Assembly: GCA_964036275.1 (NCBI GenBank) | Contig: OZ038439.1 | Span: forward strand, 7,725,169-7,789,168 | Direction: 5' to 3' | DNA: 64,000 bases | Source of the DNA: Litoditis marina | Taxonomy: Eukaryota; Nematoda; Chromadorea; Rhabditida; Rhabditidae | Part shown: piece after piece, positions 1 through 10,399 of the stretch | Numbering within the stretch: the stretch's first letter is position 1 | How the letters are laid out: each line of letters starts with the position of its first letter | Translations under genes and position numbers: made by a program | Notes under the pieces: generated by a model | What the model saw: only the letters and a program-made list of their open reading frames with translations | The model's database searches: none | Told to the model about the DNA's origin: nothing

Positions 1-523
1 GCAGTTTTTTGCACACAGCTTATTGCTAATGTTGAATTAGAGCGCGTTTTTGTTATCGGTTTATAGTTAGAGTTTGGGTTTGAGTTTAAATTTGTTTTTC
101 GGTTGGTTTTGAGTTTTTGAGTTTGGGGTTGAGTTTAGTTTGTTTTTGGTGGGTTAATTTTTGGTTTGAGTTTTTTAGTTTTAGTTTGGGTTGTTGAGTT
201 AATGTTAAGTTAATTGTTAATTATTGTTATAATTGTTATTTGTTCTTGTTGAAGGGTGGGTGGGTGGGAACCGTTTGTTAGTTGTTTTATTCTTCGTTTT
301 GTTTCAACGTTTGAGTGGAAGTAGGTGCAGTAGTTTCTCACAGCTCATTTTGAATGAGAGCGCGTTATTTGTTACCTCTTTCCATAGAAAGAAGAACGAT
401 TTGTTAATTTTGCGTGGGGGAATAATTGTTGAGTTTAGCTGTTAGTTTTTAATTGTTGTTGTTATAATCGTTATTTGTTATTGTTGGTAGGGTGGGTGGG
501 TGGGAAACTTTTGTAATTTGTTA
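1..523. repeat. G/T-rich dispersed repeat, reverse-oriented copy of the 22.6-25.5 kb family
   Basis: The plus strand is almost free of C for long stretches and is built from GTTTGAG, GTTATAATCGTTATTTG and GTTGAGTTT words. Read on the minus strand it resembles 22580-23780 and 25180-25500: AACAATTAACAGAAACTCAAC words, then a line ending GCGCGCTCTCAT with CATGAGCTG-like sequence. The stretch 455-515 matches the reverse complement of 23590-23690 closely, including the GGGTGGGAAAC block. No gene is seen here; the 70-residue reading frame at 233-445 is composed only of these words. Confidence 0.7.
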
Positions 524-1960
524 TATACCTACTCTTTATGAGCGGAGTCCTATATGCTTACCTTTTTTACTAGTTTGGGTGGGTGGGTGGTAAACTAGTT
601 TTTCTCTTTTACTATTCTTTATACCTACTCTTTATGAGCGGAGTCCTATATGCTTACCTTTTTTACTAATTTGGGTGGGTGGGTGGGTGGTAAACTAGTT
701 TTTCTCTTTTACTATTCTTTATACCTACTCTTTATGAGCGGAGTCCTATATGCTTACCTTTTTTACTAGTTTGGGTGGGTGGTAAACTAGTTTTTCTCTT
801 TTACTATTCTTTATACCTACTCTTTATGAGCGGAGTCCTATATGCTTACCTTTTTTACTAATTTGGGTGGGTGGGTGGGTGGTAAACTAGTTTTTCTCTT
901 TTACTATTCTTTATACCTACTCTTTATGAGCGGAGTCCTATATGCTTACCTTTTTTACTAGTTTGGGTGGGTGGGTGGGTGGTAAACTAGTTTTTCTCTT
1001 TTACTATTCTTTATACCTACTCTTTATGAGCGGAGTCCTATATGCTTACCTTTTTTACTAGTTTGGGTGGGTGGGTGGGTGGTAAACTAGTTTTTCTCTT
1101 TTACTATTCTTTATACCTACTCTTTATGAGCGGAGTCCTATATGCTTACCTTTTTTACTAATTTGGGTGGGTGGGTGGGTGGTAAACTAGTTTTTCTCTT
1201 TTACTATTCTTTATACCTACTCTTTATGAGCGGAGTCCTATATGCTTACCTTTTTTACTAGTTTGGGTGGGTGGGTGGGTGGTAAACTAGTTTTTCTCTT
1301 TTACTATTCTTTATACCTACTCTTTATGAGCGGAGTCCTATATTCTTACCTTTTTTACTAGTTTGGGTGGGTGGGTGGGTGGTAAACTAGTTTTTCTCTT
1401 TTACTATTCTTTATACCTACTCTTTATGAGCGGAGTCCTATATGCTTACCTTTTTTACTAGTTTGGGTGGGTGGGTGGGTGGTAAACTAGTTTTTCTCTT
1501 TTACTATTCTTTATACCTACTCTTTATGAGCGGAGTCCTATATTCTTACCTTTTTTACTAGTTTGGGTGGGTGGGTGGGTGGTAAACTAGTTTTTCTCTT
1601 TTACTATTCTTTATACCTACTCTTTATGAGCGGAGTCCTATATGCTTACCTTTTTTACTAGTTTGGGTGGGTGGGTGGGTGGTAAACTAGTTTTTCTCTT
1701 TTACTATTCTTTATACCTACTCTTTATGAGCGGAGTCCTATATTCTTACCTTTTTTACTAGTTTGGGTGGGTGGGTGGGTGGTAAACTAGTTTTTCTCTT
1801 TTACTATTCTTTATACCTACTCTTTATGAGCGGAGTCCTATATGCTTACCTTTTTTACTAGTTTGGGTGGGTGGGTGGGTGGTAAACTAGTTTTTCTCTT
1901 TTACTATTCTTTATACCTATTCTTTATGAGCGGAGTCCTATATTCTTACCTTTTTTACTA
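524..1960 (+). repeat. 100-bp satellite array with (GGGT)n G-quadruplex tracts
   Basis: The anchor TCTTTATGAGCGGAGTCC recurs at 533, 629, 729, 821 and then every 100 bases from 921 to 1921, giving 15 units. The early units differ by multiples of 4 bases because the GGGT tract varies in repeat number. Each unit holds ACTAGTTT, a (GGGT)3-5 tract, then AAACTAGT, so the G tract is the loop of an inverted repeat. From 1321 to 1921 units alternate strictly between TATTCTTACC and TATGCTTACC, a 200-bp higher-order period. No gene is seen. Confidence 0.95.
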
Positions 1961-2024
1961 ATTTGGGTGGGTGGGCGGGTGGGTGGGCGGGTGGGTGGGT
2001 GGGCGGGTGGGTGGGCGGGTGGTT
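1961..2024 (+). repeat. (GGGTGGGC)n G-tract cluster
   Basis: About 60 bases consisting of GGG runs separated by single T or C, directly following the last satellite unit. It contains more than ten GGG runs and so can form overlapping intramolecular G-quadruplexes. It looks like the degenerate edge of the satellite's own G tract. Confidence 0.9.
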
Positions 2025-3217
2025 GGTTAAAAAAAGTTGTAATGGCTAGTTTAACGAGAAAGAATGTTTTCACAGACTTGTCAAGGATAATTTGAACTTT
2101 GCTCAGTTGGAGAGGATACTTGGGAGAGAAAAAATATTGGCTGAGAAAGTGAGGATAGAGAGGGGGATAGAGAGGGGTGGCAGTTGTCTGATACGAAAGA
2201 CCAAGAGATGATGTAGGTCAAAGGCTTCCTTCCTAGAGAGAGAGAGATGAGGAGGGTAGCACCATAATGATCAGGAGGAAGTTATCGTTCCCCAAGTACC
2301 GTTGTGGTACCATTTCGTTTCGGGAAGCAGCCGAAGATTCCGATGAAGTTCTGATGTGGCGACCAGAGAAGGTGATTCATTAAGAATTATAGTTTGATCC
2401 TGATAATCGAGCCTGTATAGCCACTGCACTTGGTGTTTTGGTTACTAAACAGTTTGATATGATATGACGGTGTATTTATAATTATAAGCATTCCCACATG
2501 TGCAAACGCATCATTACCTTTCTCTTGTATATACTACTGAGATCAAGTTACAAACACATCCAACAAAACACTCCATTGTACCCTTGTATATATAGGTATC
2601 ATGTTCATGTGACTCATTCCCATCGAGTCCTCATATAGTCTTTTCTAGATCGTCGTGGAGGACTACGGTAGAAGAAAAAGAAGAAGAAAAGGGGAAAAGG
2701 CGTTGAGCCAGACTACCCTCGCCCATGCGATCTATCTATCCGTCTTGATGAAAAGAGTAGAATTAGTTACATCTATCCACATATAGTAAATCAGTTACAG
2801 TGTTATATTTGTTACAACAAATATACCGAACTTGCGTATTCTTTTCTCTGGCGGATCAGTGCAATCTGACTACAAACGGAACCTTTCCCCATATGAATTT
2901 CTTCTGTCAGCTGACAACCACAGTGATTCTATAACGACAAGTAAACTACTAGTGAACTCCTACCACACCCCCTATTCTACTACTAGTAAACTACTAGTTT
3001 TCTTGTAGTAATGTAGGCGAAGGGGAGGAGTTGAACTATAGTTCTACTCCTACCTAACTACTAGTGAGATGGTAGTCAGCTACTAGTTTATCTGTGGTAA
3101 AAGTCAACTTTAAAAAATTTTTAAAAAAATTAAAAGATGATGTTTTTTAGGATCATATATCTTCTATAAGTAAGTATGTTACCCTCTATTGCACTACTAT
3201 GCTGTTCACCATGTTTT
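2025..3217. other. Intergenic stretch with CTACTAGT words, no gene recognised
   Basis: No splice-supported reading frame was found. 2100-2250 is A/G-rich. 2930-3090 is a mosaic of CTACTAGT, AAACTACTAGT and their complements; a similar mosaic recurs at 3480-3760. These are short palindromic words, so the stretch folds easily on itself. The words share ACTAGT with the satellite arms to the left. Confidence 0.5.
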
Positions 3218-3287
3218 GCACCTTGTGGGACTCGAACCCTCGAGCTCTCGCTTCTGAAGCGAGGCACTTACCACTGCGCCACGCTGC
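3218..3287 (-). pseudogene. tRNA-like sequence (tRNA pseudogene or SINE head)
   Basis: Read on the minus strand it contains a canonical A box (TGGCGCAGTGG) and a canonical B box (GGTTCGAGTCC). The anticodon arm is perfect: CTCGC stem, loop TTCAGAA, GCGAG stem, nominal anticodon CAG. The D stem pairs (GCGC with GTGC). The acceptor arm pairs at only about five of seven positions, the T stem has one mismatch, and a CAG (Leu) anticodon would need the long variable arm that is missing. It is therefore probably a decayed tRNA or the pol III promoter part of a SINE rather than a working tRNA gene. Confidence 0.6.
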
Positions 3288-3889
3288 TGATGTCTGAAGG
3301 CGCGCCACAATCGTATACGTTTACAGGCGCGCTTCACTGTTCAGCGCTCACTATGGAATAACGTGAATGCGCCACGAGCCCTAACAAAAAACCTTATACT
3401 TAAGCCCGTTCTACAGTTGCACTAATTCGATAGAAATTTTTCCCATATTATGAATGTTCAGCACTTTCCTGCCTAGTTAGCGTACTACAGGTTTCTACTA
3501 GCCTACGAGTAAGTTACTACTAGCCTACGAGTAAGTTACTACTAACTGTCTACGTGCTCATAATGCCTAAAATTCACTGTGATTTAAATTCTGAGGAGAT
3601 AATGTAACGTAAACAAAATAGTTTCAGACTGCCAAAATGCATTTTTTCATTTGACGTCCGTATTTACTACTAGTTTTCTACCAGGATACCCCTACTCTAC
3701 TACGAGACTACTCCTCCTTAACTACTACCAGTAGTTTACTACGAGTTTACCTGTAGTCCCAGATTTCCTATGACCGATAACGGCCATGGGGGTACGGTAG
3801 CACCAGTTTTGTTCTGTGTCAACTTAAGTACTGTTATTTTTCCCAATTACAACACAAAATGGTTGTTACGGATAGGTCTCCAATAAAAG
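3288..3889. other. Intergenic stretch, no gene recognised
   Basis: Contains direct repeats of a CTACGAGTAAGTTACTACT unit at 3490-3545 and a second CTACTAGT-type mosaic at 3660-3760. The right end grades into the first, diverged unit of the 206-bp satellite. No reading frame with splice support was found. Confidence 0.45.
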
Positions 3890-5530
3890 TAGAATAGAAT
3901 CCAATTGAATTGTCGTACACTGATATACCCCAGCTATGTAGTATAACGTACGGAACATGTGTGTGCACACTAGCTGAATTACAGTATTTACAACCGCACA
4001 CAGCACAACACAGCACAGCACAGGACGTACAAAATGTACGTGACACCCTTATAACACGTATGAATGTAAATAACATAAATCAACTAGAAGGGCTTACAAA
4101 AACTGCCTTTGCACTGATTTCCTGACCAGAAAACGTACGTCGTGCTCCGTACTACAACATACAGAGCACAAAATACCGTGCATACTAGTTGAGATATAGT
4201 ATTTACACCCATTCACAGCATAAAAGCATGACGCACAAAACGTACGTGACACCCTTATAACGCGTATGGGTGTAAATAACATAAATCAACTAGAAGGGCT
4301 TACAAAAACTGCCTTTGCACTGATTTCCTGACCAGAAAACGTACGTCGTGCTCCGTAGTACAACATACAGAGCACAAAATACCGTGCATACTAGTTGAGA
4401 TATAGTATTTACACCCATTCACAGCATAAAAGCATGACGCACAAAACGTACGTGACACCCTTATAACACGTATGAATGTAAATAACATAAATCAACTAGA
4501 AGGGCTTACAAAAACTGCCTTTGCACTGATTTCCTGACCAGAAAACGTACGTCGTGCTCCGTAGTACAACATACAGAGCACAAAATACCGTGCATACTAG
4601 TTGAGATATAGTATTTACACCCATTCACAGCATAAAAGCATGACGCACAAAACGTACGTGACACCCTTATAACACGTATGAATGTAAATAACATAAATCA
4701 ACTAGAAGGGCTTACAAAAACTGCCTTTGCACTGATTTCCTGACCAGAAAACGTACGTCGTGCTCCGTAGTACAACATACAGAGCACAAAATACCGTGCA
4801 TACTAGTTGAGATATAGTATTTACACCCATTCACAGCATAAAAGCATGACGCACAAAACGTACGTGACACCCTTATAACACGTATGAATGTAAATAACAT
4901 AAATCAACTAGAAGGGCTTACAAAAACTGCCTTTGCACTGATTTCCTGACCAGAAAACGTACGTCGTGCTCCGTAGTACAACATACAGAGCACAAAATAC
5001 CGTGCATACTAGTTGAGATATAGTATTTACACCCATTCACAGCATAAAAGCATGACGCACAAAACGTACGTGACACCCTTATAACACGTATGAATGTAAA
5101 TAACATAAATCAACTAGAAGGGCTTACAAAAACTGCCTTTGCACTGATTTCCTGACCAGAAAACGTACGTCGTGCTCCGTAGTACAACATACAGAGCACA
5201 AAATACCGTGCATACTAGTTGAGATATAGTATTTACACCCATTCACAGCATAAAAGCATGACGCACAAAACGTACGTGACACCCTTATAACACGTATGAA
5301 TGTAAATAACATAAATCAACTAGAAGGGCTTACAAAAACTGCCTTTGCACTGATTTCCTGACCAGAAAACGTACGTCGTGCTCCGTAGTACAACATACAG
5401 AGCACAAAATACCGTGCATACTAGTTGAAATATATTAGTTACACCCGTACACAACACAAAAGCACGACGTACAAAATGTACGTAATACCCGCATAACGCG
5501 TATGGGTGTAAATAACATAATTCAACGGCA
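3890..5530. repeat. 206-bp satellite array
   Basis: Units begin at 4094, 4300, 4506, 4712, 4918, 5124 and 5330, an exact 206-base period. The central units are nearly identical; the 4094 unit differs at a few bases (for example CGTACTAC against CGTAGTAC). The unit at 3890-4090 and the right half of the 5330 unit are clearly diverged, and weaker relics continue to about 5870. Each unit holds two ACGTACGT-containing words. A 62-codon frame is open on the minus strand of each unit only because the period keeps it so; it shows no start context and resembles no known protein. Confidence 0.95.
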
Positions 5531-6594
5531 CTTCACAACATTTCTGACCAGAACTCACGCATTATACACAGCACGAAGCGCTGAGCATATTTTTAAATCA
5601 CAGTTTACAAACTTGTATGTAATGAAGAAGCATGAAATACGTTACATACTTCACACTTCCATTTTTGTAAATACCGTGAATATACACCAGAAGGGCTTAT
5701 AAGGAATGCCTTCCACAAAGAACACAATATAATATCTTCTTGTAAACAAGCACACATTTTGACTGTGAGTTCTGGCCAGACCAATTTTCTCCCATTTAGG
5801 GCTCGTAATTACGCGCGGCGCGACGCGCTGCACGTATCGGTGTCAACAACATAATTCGTATGATATGGGGCTAAATCCCGAAATACGCGGCGCCACGTTT
5901 TTCGAGAAGAAACCGCAAATCAATACGATCAACATACACAAAAATATCAGATCAAAACAAATGTAGAAGTGAAGATTTCAATCTTCTTTTTCCATTTCAT
6001 TCGTTCGGTTTGAAGATGGTGAAGCAGTCTGAAATTTCAAAATATATTTCAGTGCCATTCACATTGTTTGTTCATACTGCCACTTCGAAAGATTACACGG
6101 TCAAATTAACATTTTCGTTTCCAAGCATACACAACAATTGCCAGCCACTTTTGTAGTGTCAGAGAGACTTAGTCTGTCTGCGGCCTCTCTGACCTGCACG
6201 CTTTCTCGCTTCCGTAGTTGGCCCTTTGCAAAAAGTTGGTGTTTCTGAGTTCAATGCACTGGGCACGGCCAAATACTGCCGAATCAGAAACTAAGGAACA
6301 TAGGTGCCAACCATCTGCAACTGACCAGCTCTACAAGCGAGAGATTGAAGGTCAATGATGTGGCAGACAGGCAGACAAAAATGACTGGGAATTGTGTGAG
6401 CACCGGCTGCTAGAGAACTAGAACTGCGAAACACTAACATTGATTATTTTATCACTGCTAGACGAGGCAGTACGAAAGACATTCAGGCTTCGCGTACTGC
6501 CACCAAATGTAAGCGCAGAAAGTAAAAACCCTGCCTAAGATTCGGGATAATCGGTTGAGTTTTAGTTGAAAAGAACTCTTACCGTAGTTATTCC
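5531..6594. other. Satellite relics and a dispersed repeat, no gene recognised
   Basis: 5531-5870 holds increasingly diverged pieces of the 206-bp satellite. Around 6150-6215 lies a short inverted repeat, GTCAGAGAG ... CTCTCTGAC, around an AGTCTGTCTGC core. Related sequence recurs near 18190-18270, 32460-32550 and (reversed) 38080-38150, so it is a dispersed element. The rest shows no convincing exon. Confidence 0.5.
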
Positions 6595-7669
6595 TCATTT
6601 GGAGATCTCAGAGACAGGCCACCCAGTTATCATATCATTCATTGTCCCAGTCTGGAAAGAGAAAAGTTTGATTCGTACAGAAAAGTTATGTTAACTGAAA
6701 CCAACAACGCCAGAACTGTACACATTTCTCGAAACAAAATTGTGTACATTGGTCACCCTGTTTGGCCTTTTCCTCGATCAGAATATTTACATGGAGCAGG
6801 TGCATTTTTTTCACAAAAACCGGTGAATTGAATTCACGTACAACAACTACCTTGGAACAGAATCCGATTTTGGTGGGGTGGCAAGTCTCCTTCGTCTTAG
6901 CGACAGCATTCATTCCAATCACATCTCCCTAGAAAAACAAACAAACTGTTAGACTGAACGAAAACACGATTTTCCAAACAAGTTCCTCATGATTATTGAC
7001 AATGCTTGGAAATGTTGTTTTGAAATGACCAAGCAATTTACCAACCTGACTTGTATCATACTGGATGGTACCAAGCTAAAGTTAAAACAAGAATAGATAA
7101 CTTGAATTTTAGTGTAGCCTGATTGATCGGTGGGCAGGATTTCTAGAGTTACGCATACGTTTAACTGGAATATTCCATTTATGACTGAAATAATGCAAAC
7201 CGAGTCTTATCAAGTGTTCTTTATATATTACCTCTGGATAGGATGAATGTGTCGTTGGTGTCAGGTACATGAGATTTCGTTCCGAACAGGGCATTTCTGT
7301 TGACAGCCAGCCAGACAACTGAAATCACACGCAATGAACGAATGAACACAATCACCACAGTATTATTACTGAGTATTATCAGGTTGATAATTTTCAGAAC
7401 TTACCCCTCCCTAGATAGGTTCCGATGGGAATCAAGCTGACAACGAAGACTGCGAGCTGAAAGCTATCACGACGTCACTAAACTAACAACAAGACAGACA
7501 CTGTATCTTATCCATATGTTCGGGCTACGAATATTTTTGAATTGTTTTGTATTACATCTAAAATGAGACATATCAACGCACCAGTAATACCGCGAACTTT
7601 TATGATGCTGACAGGACATTCTCCGAAAGTAGCTCCCTCAGCCATCCGCAACCAACGCAACCAGCCCAT
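6595..7669 (-). CDS. Unrecognised small membrane-anchored or secreted protein, six exons (133 aa)
   Basis: I do not recognise the family. Exons in order: 7669-7556, 7456-7405, 7318-7232, 7075-7062, 6928-6851, 6651-6595. All junctions are GT/AG, and the reading frame stays open through exon phases 0, 1, 1, 0, 0 to a TGA. The product starts MGWLRW (a second ATG, MAEGATFG, lies 8 codons later). Around residues 30-55 there is a hydrophobic stretch formed across the first junction (LICLILD then LAVFVVSLIPIG), consistent with a membrane segment or signal anchor. The C-terminal half is polar with two cysteines (ETCHPTK, GFCSK). Exon 4 is only 14 bases and uses the donor gtatga; skipping it or extending it to 30 bases would break the frame. 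The coherence over five junctions argues for a real gene; the start codon and the microexon are the weak points. Confidence 0.45.
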
Positions 7670-8157
7670 TGGGGACAGCTGGTCGGAACACGGATCAGTT
7701 AGTTGTCCCCAACACACAACTGAAACGAGAGCCAGTTAATAAACATCTAGAATAGAAGGAACACTTTTGGGCCTATACCTGCTCACGAAAGCTATTAACT
7801 AGTATTCCCACTGTTTAAAAAGTGAACGCCTTTGCTGGGAATCGAACCCGTGACAAAAACCACAGTCAACCTGAAAATTAATCCATCTATTCACGTCCGT
7901 CACCGTTTACCCATTCCACGATACCTACAGTAAGCCGTCAAACTTTCCAGAGACCGTTATCAAACGTGTAAAATTAATAAAACTGCATTGGAAAGTTCTA
8001 CTTCTACGCCGAATTTGTCATGTGGCTATAGGTGTCTAGTGACGTAACGAACAGGCAACAGGTTTGATGTTTCGTTATTATCACTGAGAACGTGTAAACT
8101 AACTACTCTACACCTTTACATCTAAATGAATGGAAGAAAAAATTTAGTAAATGCGCG
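7670..8157. other. Intergenic stretch, no gene recognised
   Basis: Contains a B-box-like word (GGTTCGATTCC on the minus strand near 7835) without an A box or foldable arms. Nothing else could be supported. Confidence 0.4.
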
Positions 8158-8317
8158 TATACGCCAATAAGCTCCGACTAATTGACAAATGGAGTCCATT
8201 TTTAGAATTGAACACATGATTTAGCATCAAAAATTTCAAAAAAGGCAAATCTTCTCGTTGTAGACGAACAGTTTTTTTCAGTTTTTATGGCTATTCGGAC
8301 AACTTTACTGGTGTATG
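8158..8317. mobile_element. Diverged copy of the hAT-like MITE
   Basis: Right end TTCGGACAACTTTACTGGTG matches the right end of the intact copy at 63287-63456. The left end (TATACGCCAATAAGCTCCGA) is a mutated form of the CATACACCAGTAAGGTCCGA terminus. No intact target-site duplication is visible. Confidence 0.55.
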
Positions 8318-8419
8318 AGCGTATTCCAACTGTAACGTCAGTAGTATGTGCGGAGCTTAAGCAAGTCGTTCTTGAACAATTCTCCAGCCGTCATAGTTTA
8401 CACAAGACATGTTCTCACC

Positions 8420-10100
8420 TTTGCTCAGCGATAAGGTAAAGTATTCTCTCAATCTTGGTGAAACCTCGAGTGACTACGGTATCCATGGAGGGTTTGTGCT
8501 AATTGACACTAATGACAACCGGATACAGAATACGGAAACAAGGCTCTGGAAAAGGGTTCTGTATAGTGGGAAAGCTGAGGAAAACCTTCTCTAGCCGACT
8601 CATTGGAAATTCTTCCCGAACCAGCTGGTTTGGTAAAAGAAAGCGATTCGTTTGCGTACTCATACCGACATGAATAAACGTTGCGCAGTCGACCATTTTC
8701 AGCACTAATTGCTTGATTTGGTTCGGCTCCAGAACGAACTAACTGGTTCGGAAAGAATAGGTTCGGTTTTTGAGCGAAAAGAGTCGGTTCGGGAAGAAAT
8801 TCACCCATTGAAGAACAATTGCCTTCCTTTTCTAAACATCCCCTTTTCTAAACATCCAAGCCAAGAACTGGATACTTCAATATAGTTCAACTTAAGCTAA
8901 TCAATACCCACCCCCCCCCCCCTTCCGTGCCACTCCAGCCACTCGAAAGCAAGATAAATCCCCAGCAATTAAAAAGTGTCTCGATCATTTATTCATGCTT
9001 GGCAATCAGTTACGATATCCAGCCCCTACCGGCTGATACCTCAAACCAAACACCAACTAAACCGACCTTCAGTGATGGTATTCGTTCCTACAGCAGCTGT
9101 GAGACGGGACAATTCTCCAATGTGCAGGTGGCACTCGAAACTGGCATCCGGAGTGATGGATTCAACATTGAACCGCCAAATCAATACCCCTGAATATTGC
9201 AACGAATTATTTGAACAACTGTCAGAAAGAACAGAATTATCTTGGTTGAAATAGGACGATGATGTGGACAAATCCAGACCCTTCAGTCCTTTAACCTTCA
9301 ATTAAAAATTAATTAATGCAGTTTAAAAGACCGAAGCGTTGGCATTGGTCCAGATAATCATCCTCCTTCAATTGACTAAACGAGACCGACATTCTTTTAG
9401 ACACAACATACCGATGAATTACGTTCAAAGGCCTAACCGAGTTTGGGGAAGCCCACAACCCTTTTCATGGAGTTAAAGCCGGGACATATAAAATTATTAG
9501 AGCGGGGTCGGACTTTGAGTCTCCTATCTTCTTCAAACTGCTTGGGGCTTATGTCGAGTCAGGTATTTTGCAACGACTCATTCAGTACACAACACAAAAA
9601 TAGTTACTACTGCTAAAACGCCCCCAATTATCTGTCATATAGGGATGAGAAGTCAAGACAATACGCATGACACTATCACGCTCCCCACTTGAAGATAAAT
9701 ATCTTATAAGTGAATCATCAACTCTCAGAAAAAATAAACAGTGGTGGGGGAGGGGTCAAAGTATGTCCCCAACAAGAGCGTTACAACAACATACCTGTCA
9801 CAGTGAATGTGTAGAAGAAAGACGCGCGGGTAGCGATGTTCCGAGACCTCCATCTAAAAAATTGACATGATTTCAGGCACGGTATAGATTCACAACACAA
9901 ATACTAAATATTTATTTCACATACAATCAATAAATTCAATCATCGAACTCTAACCGTGCCTTTTAAACTATACCTTCCTAAACAAGAAACATACCTATTC
10001 AACGCATAATCCCGTCGTAGCAAACCGAAACAGCGAGTGAATCATCAAAACCATCGTTGAACCTGGAATGAGAAACACAAATTGTCTGTCTGTCTCAATC
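8420..10100 (-). pseudogene. Degenerate copy 1 of a triplicated gene segment
   Basis: Homologous to 13650-15000 piece by piece: 8435-8600 matches 13675-13830, 9065-9190 matches 14359-14476, 9790-9870 matches 14695-14748, and 10030-10085 matches 14911-14977. The piece equivalent to the last exon (VLRRFLL in copy 3) has a one-base deletion in its T run and then a stop. The 9790 piece carries a four-base insertion relative to copy 3. The 9065-9190 piece has TGA where copy 3 has TGG. The copy is therefore probably a pseudogene. Confidence 0.5.
9246..9371. mobile_element. Palindromic MITE inside copy 1
   Basis: Arms TTGAAATAGGACGATGATGT at the left and the near reverse complement ending CATCCTCCTTCAA at the right, with internal CAGTCCTTTAA and GCAGTTTAAAAGACCG complements. 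Related copies occur at about 10475-10570 and at 62225-62375, so this is a dispersed foldback family. Confidence 0.55.
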
Positions 10101-10256
10101 CCTCGAGAAAGCAATGTAAGTCTTCATACTATTTTTTGTCAGCGACAGATACATATAGCAAAGAATTAAAAAGAAGTCGCGACACTTATGTCAAAGATAA
10201 CAGGATTGGAATTTGAGCGTCTTCTTTTAACTGCTAGGGAGTTGTGTGAAGTCATG

Positions 10257-10391
10257 TATACTGTTAGTCAATTGCACAGTCACGTAACATATGTTAAATC
10301 ACAGCAGAACTCAGAAATGTGCAATGAAAAAGTGCACGACGCCTTATTAGAATGCTAATTTTATGTGACTATTAATTTTACTTTCAGTATA
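10257..10391. mobile_element. 130-bp dispersed element, copy 1
   Basis: Shares GTCAATTGCACAGTCACGT, ACAGCAGAACTCAGAAA and AAAGTGCACGA words in the same order with 37349-37481 and 61321-61447. The ends are imperfect inverted repeats (TACTGTTAGTCAATTG against CAATTGACT in the best copy). It is non-coding and resembles a MITE. Confidence 0.65.
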
Positions 10392-10399
10392 TAGTTGCC

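Noticed and set aside
1..2024. Possible chromosome end (telomere) because of the G-rich repeats
   Set aside because: No TTAGGC or TTAGGG-type telomeric repeats are present and the G tract is an internal part of a satellite unit.
4094..5312. Six near-identical 62-codon minus-strand frames, possibly a repeated gene
   Set aside because: They arise because the 206-bp satellite unit happens to lack a stop in one frame; the frame opens and closes inside each unit and is lost in diverged units.
7825..7890. B-box-like GGTTCGATTCC on the minus strand, a possible tRNA
   Set aside because: No A box, no foldable acceptor or anticodon arm; at most a tRNA relic.
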